In this document: piece after piece, positions 9,181 to 18,387 of the stretch
How positions within the stretch are numbered: position 1 is the stretch's first letter
Layout of the letters: every line of letters begins with the position of its first letter
Source of the DNA: Cryobacterium gelidum
Lineage (GTDB): Bacteria > Actinomycetota > Actinomycetes > Actinomycetales > Microbacteriaceae
Length of the DNA stretch: 64,000 bases
Assembly (NCBI RefSeq): GCF_004403985.1
Contig: NZ_SOHL01000015.1
Span: 309,019-373,018 of the forward strand
Reading direction: 5' to 3'
Notes under the pieces: generated by a model
The model's database searches: none
What the model was told of the DNA's origin: nothing
Seen by the model: only the letters and a program-made list of their open reading frames with translations
Made by a program: the position numbers and the translations under genes

Positions 9181-10182
9181 ATGACGGAGTTGCAGATTGG
9201 CTACGCGGCCATGTTGGAGCAGTTCGCACCGGCCGAGGCGGTGGCGCTCTCGGCCTACGCCGAGGAGCATGGCTTCACCGGCGTGATGGCGGCCGATCAC
9301 TTTCAGCCGTGGGTTCCGGCCCAAGGCCAGTCGAGCTTCGTCTGGAGCGTGCTGGCCTCGATCGCCGAGCGCACCAAGGGCGACTTCGGCCCCGGTGTGA
9401 CCGCACCGACCTTTCGCTGGCATCCGGCCATGGTCGCCCAGGCCTCCGCGACCCTCGCCTCGATGTATCCCGGCCGGCACTGGCTCGGCCTCGGCAGCGG
9501 CGAGGCCCTCAATGAGCACATCGTCGGCGGTTACTGGCCCGAAGCGCCCGAGCGCATCAACCGCATGTTCGAGGCCATTGAGATCATCTCGAAGCTGTTC
9601 GCCGGTTCAATCGCCGGCAAGGACGTCAAGCATTCCGGGCAGTTCTTCAAGCTCGAGTCGACCCGGTTGTGGACCATGCCCGACGTTGCCCCCGAAATTC
9701 TGGTCGCTACCGCCGGCCCGGTCACCGCCAAGCGCGCCGGCCGGCTGGCCGACGGTCTCATCACGGTCGGCGCCCCGCTCGAGAAGATCTCGATGCTGTT
9801 CGGCAAATTCGATGACGGTGCGCGCGAGGCCGGCAAGGATCCCTCGGTCATGCCCAAGGTGCTGCAGCTGCACATGAGCTGGGCCGACACCGACGAAGAG
9901 GCCATGATCAACGCGCTGCACGAGTGGCCGAACGGCGGCATGAAGTTTCCCAAGGGCGACATCCGTTCGCCGTTTGAATTCGAGCAGATGGCCAAGCTCG
10001 TACGCCCGGAGGACTTCGAGGGCCGCATGATCATCTCGGCCGACCCGGACGAGCACCGCAAATACATTCAGAAGTTCGTCGACCTCGGCTTTGATCGCAT
10101 CTACCTGCACAACGTGGGCCGCAATCAGAAGCAGTGGATCGACGTCTTTGGCGCATCCGTTCTCCCGAAGCTCGTGCGGTAG
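9181..10182 (+). CDS. fgd: F420-dependent glucose-6-phosphate dehydrogenase-like LLM oxidoreductase
   Basis: This 333-residue protein has the luciferase-like TIM barrel. MTELQIGYAAMLEQFAP begins the protein, followed by ADHFQPW, GPGVTAPTFRWHPA, WLGLGSGEALNEH and the LVATAGPVTAKRAG segment. The length and motifs match Fgd-type enzymes (about 336), which reduce F420 with glucose-6-phosphate. The ATG at 9181 follows AGGAAG at normal spacing, so I reject the in-frame ATG at 9130. The stop abuts the cofE start, so the two are co-transcribed. Other F420-dependent dehydrogenases of this subfamily use hydroxy fatty acids or alcohols, so the sugar phosphate substrate is likely rather than certain. Confidence 0.85.
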   Translation: MTELQIGYAAMLEQFAPAEAVALSAYAEEHGFTGVMAADHFQPWVPAQGQSSFVWSVLASIAERTKGDFGPGVTAPTFRWHPAMVAQASATLASMYPGRHWLGLGSGEALNEHIVGGYWPEAPERINRMFEAIEIISKLFAGSIAGKDVKHSGQFFKLESTRLWTMPDVAPEILVATAGPVTAKRAGRLADGLITVGAPLEKISMLFGKFDDGAREAGKDPSVMPKVLQLHMSWADTDEEAMINALHEWPNGGMKFPKGDIRSPFEFEQMAKLVRPEDFEGRMIISADPDEHRKYIQKFVDLGFDRIYLHNVGRNQKQWIDVFGASVLPKLVR

Positions 10183-11028
10183 ATGCCGCACGATTCGCTG
10201 CCCGATGCGGCGACTGCCGAAGTTGGCGCCATGGAACTGTTCGGCCTCAAGGTGTTCGCTCTCGGTGGTTTCGGTGAGATCGTCGCCGGCGATGACCTCG
10301 GGGAACTGATCTGCGAGGCCGCGCAGTCGCGCCTGATTGACGGTGATATTGTCGCGGTGACCAGCAAAATCGTCTCCAAGGCTGAGGGCCGCACCGTTCT
10401 GGCCGTCGACCGGGAGCAGGCGATCACCGACGAGACCGTGCGTGTCGTGGCCGCCAGGGCGCACCCGGGCGGGTTCACTCGCATCGTCGAAAATCGGCAG
10501 GGCCTGGTCATGGCGGCGGCCGGCGTCGACACGAGCAATGCGCCTGAGGGTGTGGTGCTGTTGCTGCCGGTGGATCCGGACGCGTCGGCGCGCGCCATCT
10601 GCGCGGCTCTCCGCGAGCGCACCGGGTTGCGGCTCGGCGTGCTCGTGACCGATACCGCCGGGCGCCCCTGGCGTGAGGGCCAGACCGACATCGCCATCGG
10701 CGCCGCCGGGCTGGCAGTGCTCGACGATTTGCGCGGCACGGCGGATGTCTCCGGTCGCCGTCTCGACGTCACCGTCGCGGCGGTCGCCGACGAGATTGCC
10801 GGCGCTGCCGACCTGGTCAAGGGCAAGACGAGCGGCAACCCGGTCGCGGTCGTGCGCGGACTCGGCCGGCTGGTTGCCGAGCTGGATGCCGCCGGCGCGC
10901 GCGCCTTGCAGCGGCCGAGCGCTACCGACATGTTTCGCCTCGGCACGGCGGAGGCCCACGCCGAGGGGTACACCGAAGGCTACATCGCGGGCTTCGCCGC
11001 CGGGCGTGCTGCGGCCGCGTTGGGCTAG
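10183..11028 (+). CDS. cofE: Coenzyme F420-0:L-glutamate ligase
   Basis: This 281-residue protein resembles CofE and the N-terminal half of mycobacterial FbiB. The [40 protein letters not shown] and [15 protein letters not shown] segments are family hallmarks, including the metal/GTP-binding positions. It adds glutamates to F420-0 to form F420. The C-terminal nitroreductase-like domain of FbiB is absent, so this is the stand-alone type. The ATG follows the fgd stop with no gap. The last 25 residues form an Ala/Gly-rich tail. Confidence 0.93.
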   Translation: MPHDSLPDAATAEVGAMELFGLKVFALGGFGEIVAGDDLGELICEAAQSRLIDGDIVAVTSKIVSKAEGRTVLAVDREQAITDETVRVVAARAHPGGFTRIVENRQGLVMAAAGVDTSNAPEGVVLLLPVDPDASARAICAALRERTGLRLGVLVTDTAGRPWREGQTDIAIGAAGLAVLDDLRGTADVSGRRLDVTVAAVADEIAGAADLVKGKTSGNPVAVVRGLGRLVAELDAAGARALQRPSATDMFRLGTAEAHAEGYTEGYIAGFAAGRAAAALG

Positions 11029-11168
11029 ATCGTGATCGTGATGGCCTGGCTCAGGCCGCTTTGCCGGGGCTCCTCTTGGGCCGATCAAAGGAGCGTATTC
11101 GGGTCGACGGATGTGCCCGAGTGCGGGGATAAGCTCGGTTTCGTGGAGAGCATCGAGGCGAAACGGGT

Positions 11169-11813
11169 ATGAGCTGGGTGGTCGTGGTACCGGTCAAGGG
11201 AACTCCGGGCGCGAAGAGTCGACTCGGGGCCGTGCCAGAGCGGGAGGTGCTGGCCGAAGCGTTTGCGCTCGACACGGTGACCGCGCTCGTGGCGGTATCC
11301 GCGGTTCAGCGCGTTTTTGTGGTGACCGGTAATAGCCATCTCGGCGAACTGTTGGCCACGCTCGGTGCGGTCATCGTGCCGGAGGCAGCCTTGAAGCGCG
11401 GGGGTGTGACGGGACATGCCCGGCTGAACGCCGCGATCGAGCAGGGTGTCGCTGCCGCACGGCGCGCCTGTTTCGACTCGAATCTGGCCGTGATGACTGG
11501 GGACCTGCCCGCCCTGCGCCCGGTCGACGTCGAGGCCGCGTTCGCGCTCGCCGCTGAACACCCGCGCTCGATGGTGCCCGACACGGAAGGCGGAGGAACG
11601 ACGGCCTTATTCGCCCACGCGGGCGTCAGGTTGACGCCACGATTTGGACGCGGCTCCCGCGCCGCGCATGAGGCCGATGGGCACGTTCCGCTCGACCTCT
11701 CGCCGACCTCGTCGATGCGCCGCGACGTCGATACGGCCGCCGATCTCGACGCTGCCCGGGTGCTCGGCCTCGGGCCGCACACGATCGAGCTGGCCGCGCT
11801 GTCGAAGCGCTGA
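11169..11813 (+). CDS. cofC: 2-phospho-L-lactate (or phosphoenolpyruvate) guanylyltransferase
   Basis: This is a 214-residue nucleotidyltransferase. The N-terminal VVVVPVKGTPGAKSRL loop binds GTP. LAVMTGDLPALRP carries the metal-binding Asp, and a late DTEGGGTTAL segment follows. These fit CofC/FbiD, which activates 2-phospholactate or phosphoenolpyruvate with GTP for transfer to FO. It lies 140 bases after cofE on the same strand and runs convergently towards cofD, its pathway partner. In mycobacteria the substrate is phosphoenolpyruvate, giving dehydro-F420-0; which one applies here cannot be read from sequence. Confidence 0.9.
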   Translation: MSWVVVVPVKGTPGAKSRLGAVPEREVLAEAFALDTVTALVAVSAVQRVFVVTGNSHLGELLATLGAVIVPEAALKRGGVTGHARLNAAIEQGVAAARRACFDSNLAVMTGDLPALRPVDVEAAFALAAEHPRSMVPDTEGGGTTALFAHAGVRLTPRFGRGSRAAHEADGHVPLDLSPTSSMRRDVDTAADLDAARVLGLGPHTIELAALSKR

Positions 11814-11839
11814 TCCCGCAGCGCTGGTCCCGCAGCGCT
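11814..11839. repeat. Short tandem duplication between cofC and cofD
   Basis: A 14-base unit at 11814-11827 is followed at once by its first 12 bases at 11828-11839. It fills the gap between the convergent cofC and cofD stops. It looks like a local slippage duplication with no evident role. Confidence 0.5.
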
Positions 11840-12828
11840 TAGCCTTCAACGGCGAGCCGCAGCGCAGCCGCGGCCATCGCGGTCGTCGTGGGCAGGTCGG
11901 TCATCCACAGCGGCACGGCCGCAGAACGGATGCCGGCAGCCGCCAGGGCGGGCAGCGCCGCGGCATCCGTTTCATCGATCAGCCACGCATCGAGCACGCC
12001 GCCTGAACGTCTCGATCCGTAGTGCAAACCCACGCCCACCGCCGATGTCGCCACCCCAATTGTCGACAGGCATGCGTCGGCCATGCCGCGCACGGCCGCG
12101 CCGCCGATGATCGGGGACACTCCGACCACCCGGGCGGCGGTGCCGCGCAGGGCGTCGCGAACGCCCGGCACGGCCAGGATCGTTCCCACCGACACGACCG
12201 GGTTCGATGGTGGCAGCACGACGAGGTCGGCGTTAGTGATGGCCGCGAGCACGCCCGGTGCAGCGACGGCCGCGGCCAGCCCGCGCTGGAGGAACCCCGT
12301 CACGGCTACCCGGGCGCGGTAGCGCACCCACCATTCCTCAAAGTGAATATAGTCACCCGCAGCATGATTATCGATATTCTCGGCGAGGCATACGTGAGTT
12401 TCCACCGGCTGGTCGCTCATCGGCAGTAGGCGCGCGCCGGGCTGCCAGCGGCGGCAGAGAAACTCGGTCACCTCCGACAGGGTCGAGCCGCTCCGCAGCA
12501 GGTCGGTGCGCACGATATGGGTGGCGAGGTCGAGGTCGCCGAGCGTGAACCAGGACCAGTCGCGGCCGTAGGCGGCAATCTCGGCCGAGGCCCGTCTGGT
12601 CTCGTTGGGGCGGCCCCAGCCCTGCTCCTCGTTGATGCCGCCGCCGAGGGTATACATGACGGTGTCAAGGTCGGGGCAGATGCGCAGGCCATCGAGCCAC
12701 ATGTCGTCGCCGGTGTTCACGATCACCGTCACGGTCGCCTTCGGAGCGACGACGGCGAGGTGGGCCAGGAGTCCGCGCGTAAAGCGGGCACCGCCGACGC
12801 CGCCGGCCAACACGGTGACGTGCTTCAT
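11839..12828 (-). CDS. cofD: 2-phospho-L-lactate transferase
   Basis: This is a 329-residue CofD/FbiA protein. The N-terminal LAGGVGGARFTRGL phosphate loop, the VNTGDD motif and the central GDLDLATHI segment are typical. The GDLDLATH region and the NPVVSVGTI loop contact FO and the diphosphate donor. The enzyme joins the CofC product to FO (7,8-didemethyl-8-hydroxy-5-deazariboflavin), giving F420-0 or dehydro-F420-0. Its ATG overlaps the stop of the ABC ATPase as ATGA, so it is translationally coupled to the transporter operon, not to cofC or cofE. Confidence 0.93.
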   Translation of the reverse strand: MKHVTVLAGGVGGARFTRGLLAHLAVVAPKATVTVIVNTGDDMWLDGLRICPDLDTVMYTLGGGINEEQGWGRPNETRRASAEIAAYGRDWSWFTLGDLDLATHIVRTDLLRSGSTLSEVTEFLCRRWQPGARLLPMSDQPVETHVCLAENIDNHAAGDYIHFEEWWVRYRARVAVTGFLQRGLAAAVAAPGVLAAITNADLVVLPPSNPVVSVGTILAVPGVRDALRGTAARVVGVSPIIGGAAVRGMADACLSTIGVATSAVGVGLHYGSRRSGGVLDAWLIDETDAAALPALAAAGIRSAAVPLWMTDLPTTTAMAAAALRLAVEG

Positions 12829-13613
12829 GATGCACCTTTCGACGTAGCGGAGGAGTACACGATGACCGGGTGCCCGCCGCGCGGGTGTTGCAAAATGAAG
12901 CAGTCAACGCCGTAGACGGCGCCGATGATTTCCGGGGTCAGCACCTCGTCGGGGGTACCGGCAGCCACGAGCCGGCCCCCGTCGAGCAACAGGATCTGAT
13001 CGCAATACGCTGCCGCGAGGTTGAGGTCGTGCAGCGCCATGATCGCCGTCACCCCGAGCGCACGCACCTGCCCGAGCAGCGCGAGCTGCGCGCTCACGTC
13101 GAGATGGTTGGTCGGCTCGTCGAGCAGCAATAATTTCGGTTGCTGCGCCATGGCCCGGGCGATCTGCACGCGCTGCTGCTGCCCGCCGCTCAGGGTCTGC
13201 CAGCAACGATCGGCCAGCTCCGCTGCACCGACGGCCTGGAGGGCGTCGATAGCGACGACACGATCGTCGTCACCGCCAAACGACCCCATCAGCCTGGTGC
13301 GGTGCGGAATGCGCCCCAGCAGCACGACGTCGAGCACGGTCAGCTCCACGCTCGGCGCTGCATTCTGTTCGAGCAGGGCGATGCGCCGGGCCGCTTCCTG
13401 TCGCGTCAGCGACCCGATCGAGACGCCGTCGAGGGTGACGGTGCCGGCATCCGCCCTGTCGATGCCCGCGACCAGCCGCAGCAGGGTGGACTTGCCGGCG
13501 CCGTTCGGCCCGAGCAGTCCGGTGACGCTGCCGGTGGGCAGCGACGCCGAGAAATCGCGCACAATCAGGGTGCCGTCGATGGCGAACGACAAGCCGTCGA
13601 GGTCTACGCCCAC
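12825..13613 (-). CDS. ABC transporter ATPase of the proposed F420-precursor importer
   Basis: This 262-residue ATPase is of the iron-siderophore/cobalamin (FecE/BtuD-like) type. It has Walker A ([11 protein letters not shown]), the signature LSGGQQQRVQIARAM, Walker B (LLLLDEPTNHLD) and the switch His (ALHDLN). The GTG start lies inside the end of the permease gene (10-base overlap) and the stop overlaps the cofD ATG. By fold it would serve siderophore or B12 import. By gene order it fits the actinobacterial cassette that TIGRFAM annotators proposed to import F420-0 because it accompanies cofE. The substrate here is inferred. Confidence 0.85.
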   Translation of the reverse strand: MGVDLDGLSFAIDGTLIVRDFSASLPTGSVTGLLGPNGAGKSTLLRLVAGIDRADAGTVTLDGVSIGSLTRQEAARRIALLEQNAAPSVELTVLDVVLLGRIPHRTRLMGSFGGDDDRVVAIDALQAVGAAELADRCWQTLSGGQQQRVQIARAMAQQPKLLLLDEPTNHLDVSAQLALLGQVRALGVTAIMALHDLNLAAAYCDQILLLDGGRLVAAGTPDEVLTPEIIGAVYGVDCFILQHPRGGHPVIVYSSATSKGAS

Positions 13614-14623
13614 AGGTGCGACTTCTTTCTCTTGATCAGCAGGATGAAGACCGGCACACCGATGAACGCGGTGATGATGCCCACCGGCAGCTCACGCGGG
13701 TCGAACACCGTGCGGGCCAGGGTGTCGGCGATGACCAGAAACAGCGCCCCGCAGACCGAGACGAGCGGCAGCAGTCGGCGGTGCCCCGGGCCGCTGATAC
13801 CGCGCACGAGGTGCGGCAGGATGAGCCCGACGAAGCCGATCGACCCGCTCACGGCCACCATCGCACCGGTCAGCAAGGCAACCGCCCCGAGCAATGCCCA
13901 GCGGGTGCGATTGACGTTGATACCAAGGCTCGCCGCCGAGGTGTCGCCGAAGGCGAAGGCGTCGAGCCGGGTCGCCGACAGAAGGATGCCGGTGCCGACG
14001 ACCGCGACACCCGACGCGGCGATTGCCACGCTCTGCCAGGTGGCACCGGCTACAGAGCCGAGCAGCCAGTTGAGGATCTCCCGATAGGAGTCGCCCTTGG
14101 CCGCCCAGAAGATGATGAACGAGGTCAGGGCGCCGGCGAGCTGCGCGATGGCCAGCCCAGCGAGCACGGCTCGCACCGGCGTGATCGTGCCGCCCACTCG
14201 GGCGATGCTCAACGTCGCGACGAGGGCGAGCAGCGCGCCGAGGAAGGCTGCAACGGGCAGGGCAAACCCGATGCCGAGAATGACTACGCAGACCGCGCCG
14301 ACGGATGCCCCGCTCGAGAGCCCGAGCAGGTACGGGTCGGCCAGGGGGTTGCGTGTCACGCTCTGCATGACCGCGCCGCTCAGCGCGAGGCCGGCACCGA
14401 CCAACGCGGCCGTGAGCACGCGCGGCAGTCGCAGCTGCCAGACGATCGAGTCGACCAGTAGCGACACTGGAGCGTCGGTGGGAATGCCGAGGTGCCCGCC
14501 GATGCTGCCAGCCACCTGGGCCAGGCTCACCGCCGCCGGTCCGATGGTCACCGCCACCCCGCACACCAGGGCGAGGGTGACCGTGGCCATGACGAGCCAC
14601 CCGAGGTAGCGAGCCCGGGTCAC
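13604..14623 (-). CDS. FecCD-type ABC permease of the proposed F420-precursor importer
   Basis: This is a 339-residue permease with about ten hydrophobic helices. Family hallmarks are RLPRVLTAALVGAGLALSG near residue 55, NPLADPYLLGLSSGASVGA, and the coupling segment GFVGLILPHLVRGISGPGHR. This is the FecCD/BtuC superfamily, usually devoted to siderophores, haem or cobalamin. It overlaps the ATPase gene downstream and follows the binding-protein gene by 28 bases, so all four genes from 15656 to 11839 form one operon. Confidence 0.88.
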   Translation of the reverse strand: MTRARYLGWLVMATVTLALVCGVAVTIGPAAVSLAQVAGSIGGHLGIPTDAPVSLLVDSIVWQLRLPRVLTAALVGAGLALSGAVMQSVTRNPLADPYLLGLSSGASVGAVCVVILGIGFALPVAAFLGALLALVATLSIARVGGTITPVRAVLAGLAIAQLAGALTSFIIFWAAKGDSYREILNWLLGSVAGATWQSVAIAASGVAVVGTGILLSATRLDAFAFGDTSAASLGINVNRTRWALLGAVALLTGAMVAVSGSIGFVGLILPHLVRGISGPGHRRLLPLVSVCGALFLVIADTLARTVFDPRELPVGIITAFIGVPVFILLIKRKKSHLWA

Positions 14624-14651
14624 GAGGCCCCGCGCCGATCGGAGAAGCGGC

Positions 14652-15656
14652 TCACTCGTTCAGGTCGGCTAGCTGGGAGATAACGGATGACGCGGCCTCG
14701 ACGTTGCGCATCCCGGCCTCGGTGGAGGCGAATGGCAAAATAATGTAGCGCTGGTTCTGCACGGCATCGAGCGCCCGGGTGGCCGGGTCGGATTCGAGGT
14801 GGGCCATCTTGGCTTCGGCGGTGTTCCAGGTCGCGTCGACGAGCACGATCACGCTCGGGTTGGCCTCGATGATCGTTTCCCAGCCCACGGAAGTCCAGGT
14901 GTCGCGCACATCTTTGAAGACGTTGGTGAGGCCGGCGGCTTCCATGATCATGGCGGGTGAACCGATACCGGCGCCCACGTAGGGGGTGGTCGTACCGCTG
15001 GAGTACCAGAGGGCGGTCGTAGTTCCACTCGGCGGCGTCAGCCCGGCGAGGTCGTCGTTCAACCTGCGCACGAGCTCCTCAGCGGCCGGTTCGGCATCGA
15101 AGATCTTGCCGGCTTCCTCGATTTCGCTGAACACCGTGTGGAAGGTGAGCGGGTTGGGCATGCTGTCGCCCTTGCACGCGGCCGGGGAGACGTAGTTGCC
15201 CACGCCGAGTGCGGTGAGAGCGTCGCGTTCGCCCACGCCGTCGACGCTGAAATTGGACTCCCAGCCGCCGTAGATGAAGTCGGGGTTCAGACCGAGAACG
15301 GCCTCCTGGCCGGGGAGAAATTCGCTGATCACGTTGAGGTCGGCGCCGGCCGCGGCGAGCGAGGATGGCAGGGGGCCGTCGAGGAAAGCGGATCCCACGA
15401 TGCGCTTGCCGAGACCGAGCGCGAGCAGCAGCTCGGTCGCCGAGGACTTTATCGAGACGATGCGTTCGGGGGCCGCCGTGACGGTCAGGCTCGTGCCGCA
15501 ATTGTCGACCGTGACCGGGTAGTTCGCGGTGGCAGCGGGCGTCTGGGCCGGTGCGGTGGCGGGCGTTATCGCAGCGACGCATCCGCTCAGCAGCAGAGCG
15601 CCAATCGCGACGGCTGTCAGGGCAGCCGGATGGCGCCGGATGGTTCGACGATTCAT
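14652..15656 (-). CDS. Substrate-binding lipoprotein of the proposed F420-precursor importer
   Basis: This 334-residue protein has a lipoprotein signal. A basic start (MNRRTIRRH) is followed by a hydrophobic run and the lipobox LLLSGC at about residues 22-27. The mature part is a helical-backbone periplasmic binding protein (Fe/B12 type), with PERIVSIKSSATELLLALGLG near its start and AGADLNVISEF in the first lobe. I chose the ATG at 15656 because GAAAGAG lies just upstream. The frame continues to 15710 without a better site. It is the first gene of the operon ending in cofD. Confidence 0.85.
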   Translation of the reverse strand: MNRRTIRRHPAALTAVAIGALLLSGCVAAITPATAPAQTPAATANYPVTVDNCGTSLTVTAAPERIVSIKSSATELLLALGLGKRIVGSAFLDGPLPSSLAAAGADLNVISEFLPGQEAVLGLNPDFIYGGWESNFSVDGVGERDALTALGVGNYVSPAACKGDSMPNPLTFHTVFSEIEEAGKIFDAEPAAEELVRRLNDDLAGLTPPSGTTTALWYSSGTTTPYVGAGIGSPAMIMEAAGLTNVFKDVRDTWTSVGWETIIEANPSVIVLVDATWNTAEAKMAHLESDPATRALDAVQNQRYIILPFASTEAGMRNVEAASSVISQLADLNE

Positions 15657-15952
15657 GAGGTCTCTTTCGACTCTTCGCGGGCGGTCACCCGGCCGGCTCG
15701 GCGAGCACAACGCCGAACGGACCGGTGCTAACTAGCGGAATAATGGTCGACCTCAGCCCAAATCCAGGCCAGCGGGACCGGTCAAAGCGAACCGGTGGTC
15801 AGCCTCAAGCCTAGGCCCGTCAGACACTGCGCCCAGCGATGCCCCGGCCGGGGCGCGTAGCGCGATTTCCTCGATGAGATTGTGCATAGCTCTTGTCCCT
15901 GGCTGCGTTGGACGACAGGATGATGAAACTACAACGAAGTGGAAGGCGCAGT
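15657..15952. promoter_or_regulatory. Divergent intergenic region between the F420 importer and the pyrimidine operon
   Basis: These 296 bases separate two outward-reading operons and must hold both promoters. I found no convincing -35/-10 pair, no tRNA and no conserved cobalamin riboswitch element on the transporter side. The in-frame ATG at 15893 upstream of the amidohydrolase lacks a ribosome-binding site. Confidence 0.35.
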
Positions 15953-16834
15953 ATGAGCGTGGGCACTAACGGCACTAACGGCACTGCAAACAGTGTTCGA
16001 ACGGCGATCACCCAGGCCACCTGGACCGGCGACGAAGAGTCCATGATCGCCAAGCACGAGGGCTTCGTGCGCACCGCGGCCGCGCAGGGCGTGCAGGTGA
16101 TCTGCTTTCAGGAACTGTTCCACGGCCCCTATTTCGGCATCGTGCAGGACGCCAAGTACTACGACTACGCGCAGGCCGTGCCCGGCCCCATCGTCGAACG
16201 GTTTCAGAAGCTCGCCGCCGAGTTCGCGATGGTCATCGTCGTGCCGATGTACGAAGAAGAACAACCCGGTGTGCTCTACAACACCGCCGCGGTCATCGAC
16301 GCCGACGGAAGCTACCTCGGCAAGTACCGCAAGCACCACATCCCCCACCTGCCGCAATTCTGGGAAAAGTTCTACTTTCGCCCCGGCAACACCGACTACC
16401 CGGTCTTCGACACCCGGTACGGCAAGATCGGCGTCTACATCTGTTATGACCGTCATTTCCCCGAGGGCTGGCGCGCGCTCGGCCTGAACGGTGCCGAGAT
16501 CGTGTTCAACCCCTCGGCCACCAAGCCCGGTCTCTCCAACCGCCTGTGGGAGCTCGAGCAGCCGGCCGCCGCGGTCGCCAACCAGTACTACATCGGCGCC
16601 AACAATCGCATCGGCAACGAGGAGGCCGAGTTCGGCGCCGAGGCCGTGACGTTCTACGGCAGCTCCTACTTCGTCGACCCCAAGGGCAACTACGTGGGCG
16701 CGATCGCGTCCACTGATACCGAGGAGATCGTCGTGCGCGACCTCGATCTCGGCGTGATCCGCGAGGTGCGCAACTCCTGGCAGTTCTACCGCGATCGTCG
16801 GCCCGATTCCTACGAACCCCTCGTCGCGCCCTGA
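15953..16834 (+). CDS. Nitrilase-superfamily amidohydrolase (beta-ureidopropionase-like)
   Basis: This is a 293-residue carbon-nitrogen hydrolase. The catalytic triad is clear: Glu54 in CFQELF, Lys127 in YRKHHIPH and Cys164 in YICYDRHFPEG. The long insert after the Lys (FWEKFYFRPGN) is typical of beta-ureidopropionase and N-carbamoylputrescine amidase. Next to a dihydropyrimidinase, the expected reaction is N-carbamyl-beta-alanine to beta-alanine, CO2 and ammonia. I chose the ATG at 15953 because GGAAGG precedes it. Its N-terminus has a threefold NGT repeat encoded by a nine-base repeat. It is the first gene of the operon. Confidence 0.88.
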   Translation: MSVGTNGTNGTANSVRTAITQATWTGDEESMIAKHEGFVRTAAAQGVQVICFQELFHGPYFGIVQDAKYYDYAQAVPGPIVERFQKLAAEFAMVIVVPMYEEEQPGVLYNTAAVIDADGSYLGKYRKHHIPHLPQFWEKFYFRPGNTDYPVFDTRYGKIGVYICYDRHFPEGWRALGLNGAEIVFNPSATKPGLSNRLWELEQPAAAVANQYYIGANNRIGNEEAEFGAEAVTFYGSSYFVDPKGNYVGAIASTDTEEIVVRDLDLGVIREVRNSWQFYRDRRPDSYEPLVAP

Positions 16835-16942
16835 CCGCTTCGGCCCTGCTGCTCGAGAACCAGCACCGCGGATGCTGCCGGCCGGCCTGCGCGACGCGGC
16901 GGCGGCATCCGCTACCCGCACACTGTCAGTGAAGAGGACGAC

Positions 16943-18361
16943 ATGAAGACTTTGATCAGGAATGGCACCGTGGTCAACGCCACGGGACGAGGGCTCGCCG
17001 ATGTGCTCATTGACGGTGAGAAAATCGCCGCGGTGCTCGCGCCGGGCGCGAATCTGCTCGGCTTCGATGTGGCGGCCAATGTCGATCGCGTCATCGACGC
17101 ACGCGGCAAGTACGTCATTCCGGGGGGCATCGACGCCCACACCCACATGGAGATGCCGTTTGGCGGAACCCAGGCCAGCGACACCTTCGAAACCGGCACT
17201 CGCGCGGCTGCCTGGGGCGGCACCACGAGCATCGTCGACTTCGTCGTGCAGTATGCCGGCGAGAACGTACTCGATCAGTACCAGAAATGGCAGCAGAAGG
17301 CCGCCGGCGAGTGCGCCATCGACTACGGCTTTCACCAGATTCTCTCCGACGTACAAGACACCTCGCTCACCGCGATGGACGAACTCGTCGACGAGGGTGT
17401 CTCGAGCTTCAAACTGTTCATGGCCTACAAGGGCGTGTTCCTCAGCGACGACGGCCAGATCGTCAAGGCTATGCAGCGCGCAGCGACGAACGGCAGCATG
17501 ATCATGATGCACGCCGAGAACGGCAGTGTCATCGACCTGCTCGTGCAGCAGGCCGTCGCCGCTGGCAACACGAGCCCGGTGTATCACGGCGTCACTCGGC
17601 CCTGGCAGGCGGAAGAAGAGGCCACCCATCGGGCGATCATGCTCGCCAACCTGACCGGCGCTCCCCTGTATATCGTGCATGTGTCGGCCAAGCAGGCCGT
17701 GGACCAGATTGCACAGGCCCGAGACACCGGTCAGAACGTGTTCGGCGAGACGTGTCCGCAATACCTCTATCTCTCGCTCGAGGACAACCTCGGCGCTCCC
17801 GGATTTGAAGGCGCCAAGTGGGTCTGCTCGACGCCGCTGCGCGCGAAAGCTGAGGGGCACCAGCATCACATGTGGCAGAGCTTGCGAACGAACGACATTC
17901 AGATGGTGTCCACCGACCACTGCCCGTTCTGCATGAAGGGTCAGAAAGACCTGGGGCTGACCGACTTCTCCAAGATTCCCAACGGCATCGGCTCGGTCGA
18001 ACACCGCATGGACCTGCTGTACCAGGGCGTCGTCGATGGCAAGATCTCGCTCGAACGCTGGGTCGAGGTGTGCTCCACCACCCCGGCGCGCATGTTCGGC
18101 ATGTACGGCCAGAAGGGTGTGATCGCGCCCGGTGCCGACGGCGACGTGGTCGTGTACGACCCGAAGGGGCACACCTCGATTGGAGTGGAGCAGACGCATC
18201 ACATGAACATGGACTACTCAGCCTGGGAGGGCTACGAGATCGACGGCCACGTGGACACCGTCATCTCCCGCGGCAAGGTCGTCATCGACGATTTCGCCTA
18301 TCTCGGTACCAAGGGTGACGGTCGCTTCATCAAGCGCGGCCTGAGCCAGTACCTAATCTAG
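16943..18361 (+). CDS. hydA: Dihydropyrimidinase (D-hydantoinase)
   Basis: This 472-residue cyclic amidohydrolase has the metal motif GGIDAHTHMEMPFGG. The metal-bridging carboxylated Lys is probably Lys163 in FKLFMAYKG. A later MMHAENG contributes a His, YIVHVSAKQA another, and the Asp ligand is in STDHCPF. The substrate loop includes GSVEHRMDLLY. The length matches bacterial dihydropyrimidinases. It opens dihydrouracil, dihydrothymine or 5-substituted hydantoins to N-carbamyl acids, the substrates of the preceding enzyme. The 108-base gap upstream is the largest in the operon. Confidence 0.93.
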   Translation: MKTLIRNGTVVNATGRGLADVLIDGEKIAAVLAPGANLLGFDVAANVDRVIDARGKYVIPGGIDAHTHMEMPFGGTQASDTFETGTRAAAWGGTTSIVDFVVQYAGENVLDQYQKWQQKAAGECAIDYGFHQILSDVQDTSLTAMDELVDEGVSSFKLFMAYKGVFLSDDGQIVKAMQRAATNGSMIMMHAENGSVIDLLVQQAVAAGNTSPVYHGVTRPWQAEEEATHRAIMLANLTGAPLYIVHVSAKQAVDQIAQARDTGQNVFGETCPQYLYLSLEDNLGAPGFEGAKWVCSTPLRAKAEGHQHHMWQSLRTNDIQMVSTDHCPFCMKGQKDLGLTDFSKIPNGIGSVEHRMDLLYQGVVDGKISLERWVEVCSTTPARMFGMYGQKGVIAPGADGDVVVYDPKGHTSIGVEQTHHMNMDYSAWEGYEIDGHVDTVISRGKVVIDDFAYLGTKGDGRFIKRGLSQYLI

Positions 18362-18387
18362 TGACAGTCTGATCTGAGGGGGATGAC

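Noticed and set aside
15657..15952. Cobalamin riboswitch upstream of the FecCD-type transporter
   Set aside because: I looked for the conserved B12-box because the transporter fold suggests B12, and saw none.
15929..18202. 757-codon open frame on the minus strand
   Set aside because: It is antisense to the amidohydrolase and hydA genes. Its sequence is His/Val/Asp/Arg-rich and matches no family. High GC and biased third codon positions create such shadows.
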